From NCBI RefSeq assembly GCF_001544695.2, contig NZ_FCOM02000007.1:62001-126000 (forward strand): a stretch of 64,000 bases of DNA. The letters are read 5' to 3'. A model generated the notes under the pieces. It was not told the DNA's origin. It searched no databases and was given only the letters and a program-made list of their open reading frames with translations. Every line of letters begins with the position of its first letter. The first letter of the stretch is position 1. Origin of the DNA: Caballeronia arvi (lineage in GTDB: Bacteria; Pseudomonadota; Gammaproteobacteria; Burkholderiales; Burkholderiaceae). Shown one piece after another: positions 1 to 8,572 of the stretch. The translations under genes and the position numbers were made by a program.

Positions 1-341
1 CCCTGAGCCGGCCACACGAGCGTGACGCCCGGTCCGGCCTTGGTCTGCGACAGCGCCTGCGCGCTGGAATCGCTCTTCGCGCTCGCGGCGCCCGAAGCCG
101 ATGAATCCGCGGCTGTGGCGCTTCCCGCCGGCGGCGCGATGCGCAGCACCTGGCCGACCTCGATGGCATCGGGATTCGTGAGCCCGTTCCAGCGTTTGAG
201 GTTGGCCACCGTCGTGCGGTTCTCACGCGCGATCTTGGACACCGTATCGCCGCGCTCCACGCGATAGAACCCCGGTGCGACCGGCCCCGTTCCACAAGCG
301 GCCAACACTGCGATGAGCGATGCGCAGACGAGCCGTCTCAT
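1..341 (-). CDS. LysM-domain lipoprotein, probable NlpD-like M23 family protein (3' part cut off)
   Basis: Only the first 113 or so residues lie in the window; the gene runs off the left edge. The protein begins with a short basic and hydrophobic signal ending in a lipobox (LAAC, Cys about residue 16), so it should be a lipoprotein. Residues about 25-70 form a LysM peptidoglycan-binding repeat (FYRVERGDTVSKIAREN and IEVGQVLRI). An Ala/Ser-rich linker follows, then the sequence VWPAQG, which is how the M23 (LytM) domain of NlpD/EnvC-type proteins usually opens. Such proteins sit in the envelope and either cut septal peptidoglycan or activate the amidases that do. Whether the catalytic His residues are kept cannot be seen here. 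Confidence 0.8.
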   Translation of the reverse strand, partial: MRRLVCASLIAVLAACGTGPVAPGFYRVERGDTVSKIARENRTTVANLKRWNGLTNPDAIEVGQVLRIAPPAGSATAADSSASGAASAKSDSSAQALSQTKAGPGVTLVWPAQ

Positions 342-478
342 TCGTTTTTGCAAACCTGACCTCGCAAAGCACCGCCGCGAGCCGTGTGCATGACGGCTGC
401 GCGGCGAATCGAAAGGCAGGATTTTACCGTCTCGGGTTTCCCCGGACAGAATGGCGCCGTACGCGGGCGCCGCGCGCC

Positions 479-1381
479 TTATGCGTCGGTCGTGACGACG
501 AGCCTGAGCGAAGCCGTCTCGGTCTTGCCCGGCGCGAGCCAGCGCAGCCCGCGGCCGTTGTGGATGGCGTCCGGCAGGCCGATCCACGGCTCGACGCAAT
601 AGAAGTCCGACGTGTCCGATTCGGTCCAGGTCGTGACGGCGTACCACGGCACCGAATCCGGCTGATGCAGCTCGAAGCTGACCGTGCGCTTCAGACCCGG
701 CATTTTGAGCCGCATCGGCTCGTCGGATGGGCGCGTGAGGCAGTGGAACGTATCGACGATGCCCGGATCGGCCAGCGGGTAACGCGGCTGGCCCGGTTCC
801 GGTTCGGTGATCGAGCCGTCCGCCAGTTGCCGGCGCCGCTCGGTGCGCGGCAGCTCGACGCTGCTCTCGCCACGCTGAGCGTGCGGCAGATGAAAGTAGA
901 AGTGATGCCCTGCATAGTACGGCAGCGCGACCTCGCCCGGATTCGACGTCGTGAGTTCGACTTCGAGCGTATTGCCGTCGATGATGCGGTACGCCGCTTC
1001 GAAGCGGAACGCGAACGGATAGCCGTCGCGGGTCGCGTCGCTGTCGACGAGGGTCATGCGCAGACCGTGGCCGTCGGCGTCGCGCGTGCTGGAGAAGGGC
1101 AGGTTGCGCGCGAAGCCGTGCGTCGGCAGCGCATGCACGACGCCTTCGGGATCGCGCCATTTGCCGATTTCGCCGTCGACGAAATGCCGCCCGAGAAACG
1201 GAAAGAGCAGCGGATTGCCGCCGCGGATTTTCGCGGAATTCGACCAGTCGGGCGCGTCGGGCCAATGGATGACCGGTTCGCCGCCGACGCGCCAGGTCAT
1301 GAGCCGTCCGCCCGCGCGCGGCGCGAGCAGAAGGGCGGCGCCGTCGCGCTCGATTTCGATGACGTCAGTTTCCGGTGACAT
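479..1381 (-). CDS. Aldose 1-epimerase family protein
   Basis: A 300-residue protein of the galactose mutarotase-like fold, which interconverts alpha and beta anomers of aldoses or sugar phosphates in the cytoplasm. Family marks are GGNPLLFPFLGR near residue 55, THGFARN near residue 88, GHHFYFHLP near residue 158 (the catalytic His region) and the C-terminal YCVEPW, whose Glu is the expected general base. Length and motif order fit family members with no sign of damage. The ATG at 1381 opens the conserved N-terminus but has only a weak ribosome site. It is transcribed away from the small ORF at 1567 and has no obvious operon partner. The actual sugar substrate cannot be told. Confidence 0.85.
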   Translation of the reverse strand: MSPETDVIEIERDGAALLLAPRAGGRLMTWRVGGEPVIHWPDAPDWSNSAKIRGGNPLLFPFLGRHFVDGEIGKWRDPEGVVHALPTHGFARNLPFSSTRDADGHGLRMTLVDSDATRDGYPFAFRFEAAYRIIDGNTLEVELTTSNPGEVALPYYAGHHFYFHLPHAQRGESSVELPRTERRRQLADGSITEPEPGQPRYPLADPGIVDTFHCLTRPSDEPMRLKMPGLKRTVSFELHQPDSVPWYAVTTWTESDTSDFYCVEPWIGLPDAIHNGRGLRWLAPGKTETASLRLVVTTDA

Positions 1382-1566
1382 GATGGCCGTGCGCTCCGTT
1401 GAATGGCTGGACGCCGCGCGTGCGATGCGGCGCGGCTGGAACCGTCGATTCTGCCTTGGAATTTTCTACGGAAAAACCCTTTGCGGGAAATTGCGACTGA
1501 GCAAAGCTCATGCAATATGTTGTTATGTGAACCCTGTGTTGGGAATCAGACGGACAAGGAGCAATC

Positions 1567-1653
1567 ATGGATCTGGCGATGGCAATGGGCGTCGCGATGT
1601 TCGGCCTTTTCGGCGCGAGCACGGCAATCTTCCTCTTCAAGCTGAAGGTCTGA
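1567..1653 (+). CDS. Predicted 28-residue single-span membrane protein
   Basis: A 28-codon ORF (ATG to TGA) preceded by an excellent ribosome binding site, AAGGAG, 5 bases before the ATG. The product is almost wholly hydrophobic: it starts MDLAMAMG, continues with an Ala/Phe/Gly/Ile-rich span long enough for one membrane helix, and ends in the basic FKLKV, suggesting a single helix with its C-terminus in the cytoplasm by the positive-inside rule. The flanks (1382-1566 and 1654-1949) hold no other gene. I do not recognise the family. It resembles the small subunits or regulators of larger membrane complexes only in size and character. No partner complex is next to it; uppP lies about 300 bases downstream. 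Confidence 0.5.
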   Translation: MDLAMAMGVAMFGLFGASTAIFLFKLKV

Positions 1654-1949
1654 GCGGCGATCACGGTCCTGCTGCGCTCTGCGACAGTCCGAAACGACAT
1701 TGCTTTCGGATAGCTTGTATCTCACTTGCGTTATTTGTTCGTTTTGCCGACGGTTGACTGTCGGCGCAATTTGTGTGCGGTTAGCGCTTGGCTCTCGATT
1801 TCGCCACCGGCATAATCGGTCCCGTTTGCGCGCCGTATCGACTCATCCCTCCTGTTCCAACTTCCCGGTCGGCCACTTTCGGCTTCGCGTGACGCGAGGG
1901 ATGGAACTGCACGGCGCGTCCTTCATCCTCCTCAAAAAAGGACCGACGC

Positions 1950-2780
1950 GTGACTCTGTGGTTTCTCGTTTTCTTGAGCGTGCTTCAGGGCGTGACCGAG
2001 CTTTTTCCGGTCAGCAGTCTCGGGCACACGCTGCTCATTCCCGGCCTGATTGGCATGCATATCGACAAGCACGCGCCGCAATTGCTGCCGTTTCTCGTCG
2101 CGCTGCATCTCGGCACGGCCATCGCGCTGCTCTGGTATTTCCGCAAGCGCTGGATCGCGCTGATCCGCGGCTTTTTCGCGTCGCTCGGCGGCCGCCGCAA
2201 TGACGACGGCCACATGATGTGGGCGCTCATCATCGGCACCATTCCGACGGGCATCGTCGGGCTGTTGCTCGAAAAGCGGCTGGAGGCGATTTTTCACGAT
2301 TTGCGGATCGTCGCGGCGGCGTTGATCGTCAACGGTGTGCTTTTGTGGCTGGGCGATCGCCTGCAGCGAAGCCGCGCGACGCGCGCGCCTGAAAAGCTCA
2401 CGTTCAGGCAGGCGTTTCTGGTCGGACTCGCGCAGATCGGCGCGCTGATTCCGGGCTTTTCGCGCAGCGGTCTGACGATGATTGCGGGCGTCGGCGCGGG
2501 GCTTACCGCGGAGGCGGCGGCCGAGTTTTCGTTTCTGCTCGGCACGCCGATCATTTTCGCGGCGGGCGTGCTCGAATTGCCGAAGCTCTTTCACGCGCCG
2601 GGGGAACTGGCCGATTCGGTGCTCGGCGGCGTGCTGACGGGCATCGCGGCGTATCTGAGCGTGCGCTTTCTGATGCGCTATTTCGAAGGGCACGGCAAGC
2701 TCGCGTCGTTCGGCGTGTATTGCGTGATCGCGGGCATCTTCTTCCTCGGCTGGTTCATGATGCATCCGCAACCGGTGTGA
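1950..2780 (+). CDS. uppP: Undecaprenyl-diphosphate phosphatase
   Basis: A 276-residue polytopic inner-membrane enzyme of the BacA/UppP family. It removes a phosphate from undecaprenyl pyrophosphate, so that the lipid carrier of peptidoglycan and O-antigen synthesis can be reused. The N-terminal active-site motif appears as [14 protein letters not shown] (residues 13-26), using Gln in place of the usual first Glu of the (E/Q)xxxE motif. The second motif PGFSRSGLT carries the conserved Arg. Some eight hydrophobic segments are visible, and length is typical. The start is a GTG at 1950 with an AAAAAAGGA ribosome site; no earlier in-frame start fits the family N-terminus. The SSLGH variant suggests a paralogue rather than the canonical SSTGH copy. 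Confidence 0.93.
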   Translation: MTLWFLVFLSVLQGVTELFPVSSLGHTLLIPGLIGMHIDKHAPQLLPFLVALHLGTAIALLWYFRKRWIALIRGFFASLGGRRNDDGHMMWALIIGTIPTGIVGLLLEKRLEAIFHDLRIVAAALIVNGVLLWLGDRLQRSRATRAPEKLTFRQAFLVGLAQIGALIPGFSRSGLTMIAGVGAGLTAEAAAEFSFLLGTPIIFAAGVLELPKLFHAPGELADSVLGGVLTGIAAYLSVRFLMRYFEGHGKLASFGVYCVIAGIFFLGWFMMHPQPV

Positions 2781-2883
2781 CGAACCGGGGACAAGCGCGG
2801 CGGCGAATGAGGTAAAATCGCGGTCTCTTATGAGATTCGCGGCGGTTTTCTCGCTTCTCGGCGCTGGCCGCGCGTTCCGTTCT

Positions 2884-2960
2884 CCGCCCTTAGCTCAGCC
2901 GGATAGAGCAACGGCCTTCTAAGCCGTAGGTCACACGTTCGAGTCGTGTAGGGCGGGCCA
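2884..2960 (+). tRNA. tRNA-Arg (anticodon UCU)
   Basis: A 77-base cloverleaf can be folded by eye. The acceptor arm pairs CCGCCCT with AGGGCGG, the D arm is GCTC/GAGC, and the anticodon arm ACGGC-CTTCTAA-GCCGT gives anticodon TCT. A five-base variable loop and a T arm ACACG-TTCGAGT-CGTGT follow. The discriminator G and CCA end are encoded. It reads AGA codons, which are rare in this GC-rich genome. An apparent terminator follows at 2976. Confidence 0.95.
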
Positions 2961-2975
2961 AGTGGTCTCGCGTCG

Positions 2976-3004
2976 AGCCCGGTCTGTCTGACTGGGCTTT
3001 CTTG
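2976..3004 (+). terminator. Probable intrinsic terminator of the tRNA-Arg gene
   Basis: AGCCC and GGGCT form a short stem around a 13-base loop, followed by a T-rich stretch (TTTCTTGTTT). It lies 15 bases after the tRNA CCA end. From here to 3240 (about 235 bases) I see no gene. Confidence 0.55.
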
Positions 3005-3240
3005 TTTCTGGATGCCGTTCAGGCGCATTCGATCAACGAATCGCTCCGCGCTTCTTGGCCCGCTTCTGGCCCGCTTCCTGCCAATCTTCTCTCTCGTGCG
3101 CGCACCCCAATCCCCCAACCCCGCGCCGCACAACGCATCGGAAAAACTAACCGTCTCGTACAACGCGGAACATCGCCCACTCGCAGTGCGCGCATGCATC
3201 ACCGTGGCGCGCGCCGCTCCACAAAGGTGACAGGAACGCC

Positions 3241-3696
3241 TTGAACAACCGCGCATACGAAACCAGCCCCGCGCAATGCTCGCTATGGACACGCAAGCAG
3301 TCGCGCCTGCCGCCCGAATCGCGTCGCGTGCTGCTCGCGTTGTCGGAGCGCGTGCTCGGCGCATCGCTCGTGTCGCTCTTCGAACTCAAGGGTTTTCCGG
3401 CGCAGCTTGCAATCGATCCATCGTCGGTCAGACAGATCGTCCGGCAATGGCGGCCGCATGTGCTCTTCCTCGACACGCGCATCGGGGGCTGCGGCAACTA
3501 TGCGCTCGCAAGCGCGCTTCGCGAAGCCGATGACGACGCGCATCGCCTCGTCATCGCGATGAGCGGCTTTCTGCCCGAAGAGCCGATCGCGCGTCTCAAG
3601 GAAGCGGGTTATGACGGACATTGTCGCCGTCCGTGCCCGGTGTGGCAGATGACCGATCTGCTCGACGAATACTTCGCGTGCCACGCGGTGCGTTGA
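3241..3696 (+). CDS. CheY-like receiver-domain protein, stand-alone
   Basis: A 151-residue protein whose middle and C-terminal parts look like a response-regulator receiver fold: a hydrophobic strand ending in an Asp (VLFLDTRIGG, the likely phosphorylation site), a strand ending in Ser (HRLVIAMSG, the conserved Ser/Thr position), then a helix resembling the alpha-4 region. The usual acidic pair near the N-terminus and the beta-5 lysine are not clear, so it may be a degenerate receiver. There is no output domain. The start is a TTG at 3241 with ACAGGA seven bases upstream. Its last 101 bases overlap the 3' end of the opposite-strand MFS gene. Function is unknown. Confidence 0.6.
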   Translation: MNNRAYETSPAQCSLWTRKQSRLPPESRRVLLALSERVLGASLVSLFELKGFPAQLAIDPSSVRQIVRQWRPHVLFLDTRIGGCGNYALASALREADDDAHRLVIAMSGFLPEEPIARLKEAGYDGHCRRPCPVWQMTDLLDEYFACHAVR

Positions 3697-4897
3697 CCTC
3701 GCGACGAGCGGCCATCGCACGTGCATAGCTGCGCGGGCCGAACACGAGGTTGAGCGCGATCATCGCGATGAGGCTGGCGGCAAGCATCATCCACGACATC
3801 GAAAAGCCGCCGCTCACATCGCGCACGATGCCCGCGATGACCGGCGCCAGCGCCGCGATGACGAAGCCCACGCCCTGCACGAACGCGACGAGCCGCGCGG
3901 CGAGAGCGGGGTCATCGGCATGATCGAGCGTCAGCACGAGCGTGAGCGCGAACACGCCGCCCAGTCCGCCGCCGAGCAGCGCGACGACCACGAGCGGCGC
4001 CGACAGCGGCGCGCCGAGCAGCAGACCGAAGCCCGCCAGTTGCGCGACGAGACCGAGCGCAAGCCACGGACGCCGGTCCCGCCCGCGCCCGAAGCGCGCG
4101 GCCGCCATCGGCAGCAACAGCGCCGATGACGCCTGGAACACCGTGAGCATCGCGAGCAGCGTGCCGCTTTCGGTCACGCCGCGGCCGAGTTGCTGGTAAT
4201 ACGCGGGCATCCACGCGACGAGACTCGTATAGCCGCCGTTGACGAGCCCGAAGAAAATTCCGAGCGCCCACGCGCGGCGATTGAGAAAAAGCGATGGCGC
4301 GCTTGCGGCGCGACCCGTCGACGCGGCGCGCGGCAAGGCATCGGCGCGCATGAGAAGCAGCCACACCGCGAGCGCGATCATCGCGGGCAACGCCCAGAAC
4401 GCAAGCCCCGCCTGCCACGACATGCGCGACGCGACCGAAGGCGTGATGCTCGCGCCCAGCCCGCCGCCCGCCATGATCGATGCGGAATAGAGGCCCATCG
4501 CGAAGGGCAGGCGACCGGAGAAGCGCGTCTTCATCACGCCTGGCAGCAGCGCCTGAATGACCGCGACGCCCGTGCCCGCGACCGCCGCGCTCGCAATCAG
4601 CGCCGCCGCGTTCCCGGCGAAGAAGCGTCCGGCGCAGGCCGCAGCGATCGCGACGAGCCCGAGCGCCACGCCGCGCGCATTGCCGATCGCGCGCGACAGG
4701 GCGCTGGCGCCGAACGCGCACACGCCCATCGCGACGACGGGCAGGCCGGTCAGCATCGACGCGCCGCGAAACGACAACCCTGTCGCGTTCAGGATCACGC
4801 CCATCAGCGGACTGATCGACGTCAGCAAGGGCCGCAGATTCAGCCCGATCGCGACGATCACCGCGAGCCAGGCGAGGTTCGATGCGCGCGGGTTCAT
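3596..4897 (-). CDS. MFS transporter, CynX/NimT-type
   Basis: A 433-residue 12-helix major facilitator protein resembling the CynX/NimT (cyanate or nitroimidazole) family, marked by the N-terminal NLRPLLTSISPLMG and by GLYSASIMAGGGLGASITPS. It sits in the inner membrane and probably moves a small organic or nitrogenous compound. Its ATG (4897) overlaps the stop codon of the upstream amidohydrolase as ATGA, so the two should be translated together. The transported compound may therefore be the substrate or product of that enzyme. The last 40 residues form an Arg-rich tail that lies over the receiver gene at 3241-3696 on the other strand, an unusual 101-base convergent overlap. Confidence 0.85.
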   Translation of the reverse strand: MNPRASNLAWLAVIVAIGLNLRPLLTSISPLMGVILNATGLSFRGASMLTGLPVVAMGVCAFGASALSRAIGNARGVALGLVAIAAACAGRFFAGNAAALIASAAVAGTGVAVIQALLPGVMKTRFSGRLPFAMGLYSASIMAGGGLGASITPSVASRMSWQAGLAFWALPAMIALAVWLLLMRADALPRAASTGRAASAPSLFLNRRAWALGIFFGLVNGGYTSLVAWMPAYYQQLGRGVTESGTLLAMLTVFQASSALLLPMAAARFGRGRDRRPWLALGLVAQLAGFGLLLGAPLSAPLVVVALLGGGLGGVFALTLVLTLDHADDPALAARLVAFVQGVGFVIAALAPVIAGIVRDVSGGFSMSWMMLAASLIAMIALNLVFGPRSYARAMAARREVNAPRGTRSIRRADRSSATPGTDGDNVRHNPLP

Positions 4898-6084
4898 CGC
4901 GTGAACTCCGGCGATATCGGCGTGCCGTTGGCCATCACGAAGCGGCGCGGCGGGCGCATTGCGACGGCCTGCGCGACCGTTTCCGCATCGACGAGCACGA
5001 GATCCGCGCGCATGCCAGGCGCGAAACCATAGTCCGCGAAGCCGCACGCTCGCGCCGCTTCGATCGACACGCAATCGAACGCGGCGGCGAGATCGTCGTC
5101 GCGGCGCAGGTCGTAGCGCATGGCGATAAGCATCGCGCGCTCGAGCATGTCGGGCGAGCCGAAGGGCGTCCACGCATCGCGGATGCCGTCGTTGCCGCCG
5201 AAGAGCGTGACGCCCGCCGCGCGCGTCTCCCGGAACGGCGGCACGGAAACCGAAGCCGGCGCGGTCGTGAGCAGCGCGACGTTCGCCCGCGCGATACGCT
5301 CGAGCAACGCGCCGCGCCGCGCATCGGGCAGCGCGCCGAGGCAGAACGCATGGCTCACGACGACGCGGCCCTGATAGCCATGCGCCTCCACGCGATCGAG
5401 CAGCAGATCGAACGTGAACGCGCCGAGATCGCCGGGCTCGTGCAAATGCATGTCGATGGGCTTGCCGTGCTTCGTCGCGAGCGCGAACGTGACGTCGAGC
5501 GACGCGGCCGGATCGCCGTCGATCGAAGAAGGATCGAGCGCGCCGAGCACGTCGGCGCCATTCGCCAGCGCCGCATCAAGCAGTTCGCGCGTGCCGGGGC
5601 GCTTCAGCACGCCCGATTGCGGAAACGCGACGAGCTGCATGTCGAGGACATCGGCGAGCGCGGCGCGCATATCGCAGACGCCTTCGAGATGACGCAGGCC
5701 CGCATCCGTGTCGATATCGACGTGCGTGCGCAAGCGCGTCGTGCCTTCGCGCAGAAAAGCGAGCGCGAGCGCGCGCGAGGCGGCCGCAGCGTCGTGACCG
5801 CTTTCGGCACGCCAGCGCCGCTCGTTCTCGATCCGATCGATGAGACGCGGGCCTACTGCATTGCGATACCACGGCATGCCCCACGTGGTTTTGTCGAGAT
5901 GCGTATGGCCTTCGACGAAGCCGGGCAGGAGCAGCGCGCCAGCGCCGTCGATCACCGTGTCGCCGGGCGCGGGCTGGCGCTCGCCGTGCGGCGCGATCGC
6001 GTCGATGACGGCGCCGGTGACGCGCACATCCATCGGCGCACCGCCGAACGGTCGTGCGTTGACGATCCAGGTCGATGGTTTCAT
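4894..6084 (-). CDS. Amidohydrolase family protein, cytosine deaminase-like
   Basis: A 396-residue metal-dependent hydrolase of the cytosine deaminase/N-acyl-D-amino-acid deaminase branch. Metal ligands are visible as HTHLDKT (His60, His62), MHLHEPGD, VVVSHAF and the Asp of FGGNDGIRDAWTPFG, which is typical of this branch. It likely hydrolyses a ring or amidine C-N bond; the precise substrate is not known. The ATG at 6084 has GGAGG upstream. Open reading frame continues further upstream but lacks family sequence. It is the first gene of a two-gene operon with the MFS transporter (ATGA overlap) and faces a GntR regulator across an intergenic region with two palindromic sites, so a ligand-responsive catabolic unit is likely. 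Confidence 0.85.
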   Translation of the reverse strand: MKPSTWIVNARPFGGAPMDVRVTGAVIDAIAPHGERQPAPGDTVIDGAGALLLPGFVEGHTHLDKTTWGMPWYRNAVGPRLIDRIENERRWRAESGHDAAAASRALALAFLREGTTRLRTHVDIDTDAGLRHLEGVCDMRAALADVLDMQLVAFPQSGVLKRPGTRELLDAALANGADVLGALDPSSIDGDPAASLDVTFALATKHGKPIDMHLHEPGDLGAFTFDLLLDRVEAHGYQGRVVVSHAFCLGALPDARRGALLERIARANVALLTTAPASVSVPPFRETRAAGVTLFGGNDGIRDAWTPFGSPDMLERAMLIAMRYDLRRDDDLAAAFDCVSIEAARACGFADYGFAPGMRADLVLVDAETVAQAVAMRPPRRFVMANGTPISPEFTR

Positions 6085-6114
6085 ACGATGGAATCCTCCC
6101 GTGGTTTTCGTGCG

Positions 6115-6152
6115 TTTGGTTAACCATTCTAGCAGTGTTTGGTCAACCAAAA
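6115..6152. promoter_or_regulatory. Two TGGT-N2-ACCA operators, likely for the divergent GntR regulator
   Basis: TTTGGTTAACCA (6115-6126) and TTTGGTCAACCA (6138-6149) are near-identical palindromes whose centres are 23 bases apart, about two helical turns. They lie between the divergent amidohydrolase and GntR genes, just upstream of the amidohydrolase ribosome site. TGGT/ACCA half-sites are what FadR-branch GntR proteins typically bind. Assignment to this regulator is inferred from position. Confidence 0.65.
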
Positions 6153-6235
6153 ATACACCGAAGCTGATAGGCCGAATTCGCATCCGCGTGCGGGCACTCG
6201 CTACAATGCGGATCAACCCAGGCACGACAGGCATC

Positions 6236-6937
6236 ATGGCATCACGCACGGACACATCATCGAACGAAATCACCGTTGACGAGCGCGTCTACGCCGCAAT
6301 CACGTCCGCGCTATTGCACGGCAAACTCGCGCCCGGCGCGCAGCTCGTCGAGCGCGAGCTCGCCGCCGCGTTCGACTGCACGCGCGGCACGATCCGCAAG
6401 GTGTTGGCGCGGCTCGGCGCCGAGGGCAAGCTGACACTAGAGGCGAATCGCGGCGCGTTCGTGCCGTCGCCGACGCCCGAAGATATCCGCGAGGTCTATC
6501 GCGCGCGTCAGGTGGTGGAGGCGGGCATCGTTGCCGCGCTGTGCGGCACGCTGACGACGCAGGCGAAGCGCGCGCTGCGCGCCCACGTCAAGGCCGAGCA
6601 GCGCGCGGTGAAGGCGGGCAGCGTCGAAGAATGCGTGCGCCTCGCGGGGCATTTCCATCTGCTGCTCGCGGAACTGGCCGGCGCGCCGGAAGTGCATGCG
6701 TTTCTCGCGAAGCTGGTCGCGAAGACCGAGCTCTACAAGGCGCTTTTCGATCCGACTAAACTGTCGAACTGCGCATCGGACGAACATGGCCGCCTCGTCG
6801 ATGCGCTCGAAGCAGGCGATCTCGCTACCGCGCTGACCGCGATGCGCACGCATCTGGACGAGTTGCAGGCGCGCGTGCTCGCGCAGGCGAGCGGGGCGCG
6901 CACGAACGATCTGGCGTCGCTGTTCGCGGGCGCTTGA
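6236..6937 (+). CDS. GntR family transcriptional regulator (FCD domain)
   Basis: A 233-residue regulator. Residues about 10-75 form the GntR winged helix (VYAAITSALLHGKLAPGAQL, then CTRGTIRKVLARL), and residues about 90-215 form an alpha-helical FCD ligand domain with the expected His residues (GHFHLLL and DEHGRLVDAL). It most likely represses the divergent amidohydrolase/MFS operon and perhaps itself, releasing DNA when a small acid or ring compound binds. The ATG at 6236 is chosen because the candidate at 6206 overlaps a TACAAT promoter-like hexamer; both are in frame. A terminator follows at 6954. Confidence 0.88.
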   Translation: MASRTDTSSNEITVDERVYAAITSALLHGKLAPGAQLVERELAAAFDCTRGTIRKVLARLGAEGKLTLEANRGAFVPSPTPEDIREVYRARQVVEAGIVAALCGTLTTQAKRALRAHVKAEQRAVKAGSVEECVRLAGHFHLLLAELAGAPEVHAFLAKLVAKTELYKALFDPTKLSNCASDEHGRLVDALEAGDLATALTAMRTHLDELQARVLAQASGARTNDLASLFAGA

Positions 6938-6949
6938 ACATCGGATGAA

Positions 6950-6990
6950 AAAAACGGGCCGCGGTATGAAAACCGCGGCCCGTTTCCGTT
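6950..6990. terminator. Bidirectional intrinsic terminator
   Basis: A 12-base perfect stem (ACGGGCCGCGGT with ACCGCGGCCCGT, 6954-6983) closes a six-base loop. It has an A-run on the left and TTTCCGTT on the right. It sits between the convergent GntR and acid phosphatase genes and can serve both. Confidence 0.85.
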
Positions 6991-7006
6991 GCGACGCGAG
7001 CGATGC

Positions 7007-8572
7007 TTACTGCGAGAAGTCGAGCGCGTTGGTCAGATCGCCCATCTTCTGCGCGCCGTTGGCGGCGAGCGCGGCGTCACGCGACGTGAGACCCGGCAGC
7101 GACGGCAGGTTGAAGCGCTTCGTGATGAAGCGCAGGATCGACGTCGTGTCGTACTGCGTGTGATCGACGAAGCCCTTCTTCGCATACGGCGAGACGATGA
7201 GCGCCGGAATGCGCGTGCCCGGACCCCAGCGATCGCCCTTCGGCGGCGCGACGTGATCCCAGAAGCCGCCGTTCTCGTCGTACGTCACGACGACGACCAT
7301 GTTCTTCCACTGCGGGCTCTTCTGCAGATGGGAAATCAGGTCGGCGATGTGCTGGTCGCCCTGCGCGACATCCGTATAACCGGCGTGCTCGTTCAGGTTG
7401 CCCTGCGGCTTGTAGAACGAGACTTGCGGCAGCGTGCCCGCGTCGATCGCCTTGATGAACTCCGAGCCGTTCGTGCCGCCGTCGAGCAGGTGCTGCGCGC
7501 GGTTGGCCGTGCCCGGCGCCAGATCGGCGAAGTAGTTGAACGGCTGATGGTGCGTCTGGAAGTCAGGCACCACGTTGACCGCGCCGTTGATGACCGAACG
7601 GTCCGCCAGCGCCGCGCCCCACGAGCCGCCGTACCATGCCCAGCTCACGCCGGCAGTGTTGAGCAGATCGCCGATGTGCTGCTGCGTCTGCGGCGGCAGC
7701 GTGGTCGCCTGGCTCGGGTCGGCGAGGTTCGGATCACCGCCCGTCGCCGGCTTGTTGCCGCTCGGCTGATACGGCGGCTGCATGGTGTTGACCGCGAAGA
7801 AGTCGGGCGTCAGGTTGCCCGAGTTCACGAAGAGGCCCTGCGTATTGCCGGTGAGCGCCGAACCCGCGGCCTTTGCGAGCTTGAGCGAGACGCCGTCCGC
7901 ATTGACCGCCGAGACGGAGCTGGCCGCCGGGCTCTTGTCCGCGTTCGGGTAGACCGGCGTGCACGCGCAGATGAGCCACTGGTGGTTCAGGAACGAGCCG
8001 CCGAACGCGCCCATGAAGAAATTGTCCGCGAGCGTGTATTGCTGCGCGATCTTGTAGAGCGGCAACTTGTCCGGCGGCGTGTCGTAGTGACCCATCACGA
8101 GACCGCCCGAATCGCCCCATGCGGCGAACTTGTCGTTCTTGCCGCCGTCGATCTGCATCTGGTTCTCATAGAAGCGGTGATACAGATCGCGCGTCGTGAC
8201 GTTGAGCTGCGTGTTGAAGCCGTTGGCGTCGTCGATCGCGAACGGCGTGTTCGGCAGGTTCGCCGTCATCGCTTCGGTGATCGCGGGCGTCACGCCGGTC
8301 GCCGTCAGACCGCCCCAGATTTTCGGCAGCGTGGCCAGCACGCTGCCGTCGCGGTCGAGCTGCTGCGAGCTGGCCGCGGTCACGTTCTGCAGACCGTTCG
8401 CGCCGGGGAAATGACCGTACAGGTTATCGAAGCTGCGGTTCTCGGCGTAGATCACGACGACGTTCTTTACAGAGGAGATGTCGTTGGTCTGATTGTCGTC
8501 GCCACCGCATGCGTAGAGGCCGAATGCGACGGTCGCCGCGAGCGGCACCGCGCAAACGAGTTTCTTGTTCAT
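7007..8572 (-). CDS. acpA: AcpA-type acid phosphatase / phospholipase C-like phosphoesterase
   Basis: A 521-residue exported enzyme of the phosphoesterase family shared by bacterial phospholipase C and Francisella-type AcpA. The N-terminus MNKKLVCAVPLAATVAFGLY is followed by ACGG, a likely lipobox (Cys22). Family marks are VVVIYAENRSFDNLYGHFPG (metal and nucleophile region), the central NFFMGAFGGSFLNHQWLICA, and VVVVTYDENGGFWDHVAPP near the C-terminus. It should release phosphate from organic phosphoesters in the periplasm or at the outer membrane. The ATG at 8572 has AGAGAG upstream. It is divergent from the di-haem peroxidase gene. Phosphatase and phospholipase activity cannot be told apart from sequence alone. 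Confidence 0.85.
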   Translation of the reverse strand: MNKKLVCAVPLAATVAFGLYACGGDDNQTNDISSVKNVVVIYAENRSFDNLYGHFPGANGLQNVTAASSQQLDRDGSVLATLPKIWGGLTATGVTPAITEAMTANLPNTPFAIDDANGFNTQLNVTTRDLYHRFYENQMQIDGGKNDKFAAWGDSGGLVMGHYDTPPDKLPLYKIAQQYTLADNFFMGAFGGSFLNHQWLICACTPVYPNADKSPAASSVSAVNADGVSLKLAKAAGSALTGNTQGLFVNSGNLTPDFFAVNTMQPPYQPSGNKPATGGDPNLADPSQATTLPPQTQQHIGDLLNTAGVSWAWYGGSWGAALADRSVINGAVNVVPDFQTHHQPFNYFADLAPGTANRAQHLLDGGTNGSEFIKAIDAGTLPQVSFYKPQGNLNEHAGYTDVAQGDQHIADLISHLQKSPQWKNMVVVVTYDENGGFWDHVAPPKGDRWGPGTRIPALIVSPYAKKGFVDHTQYDTTSILRFITKRFNLPSLPGLTSRDAALAANGAQKMGDLTNALDFSQ

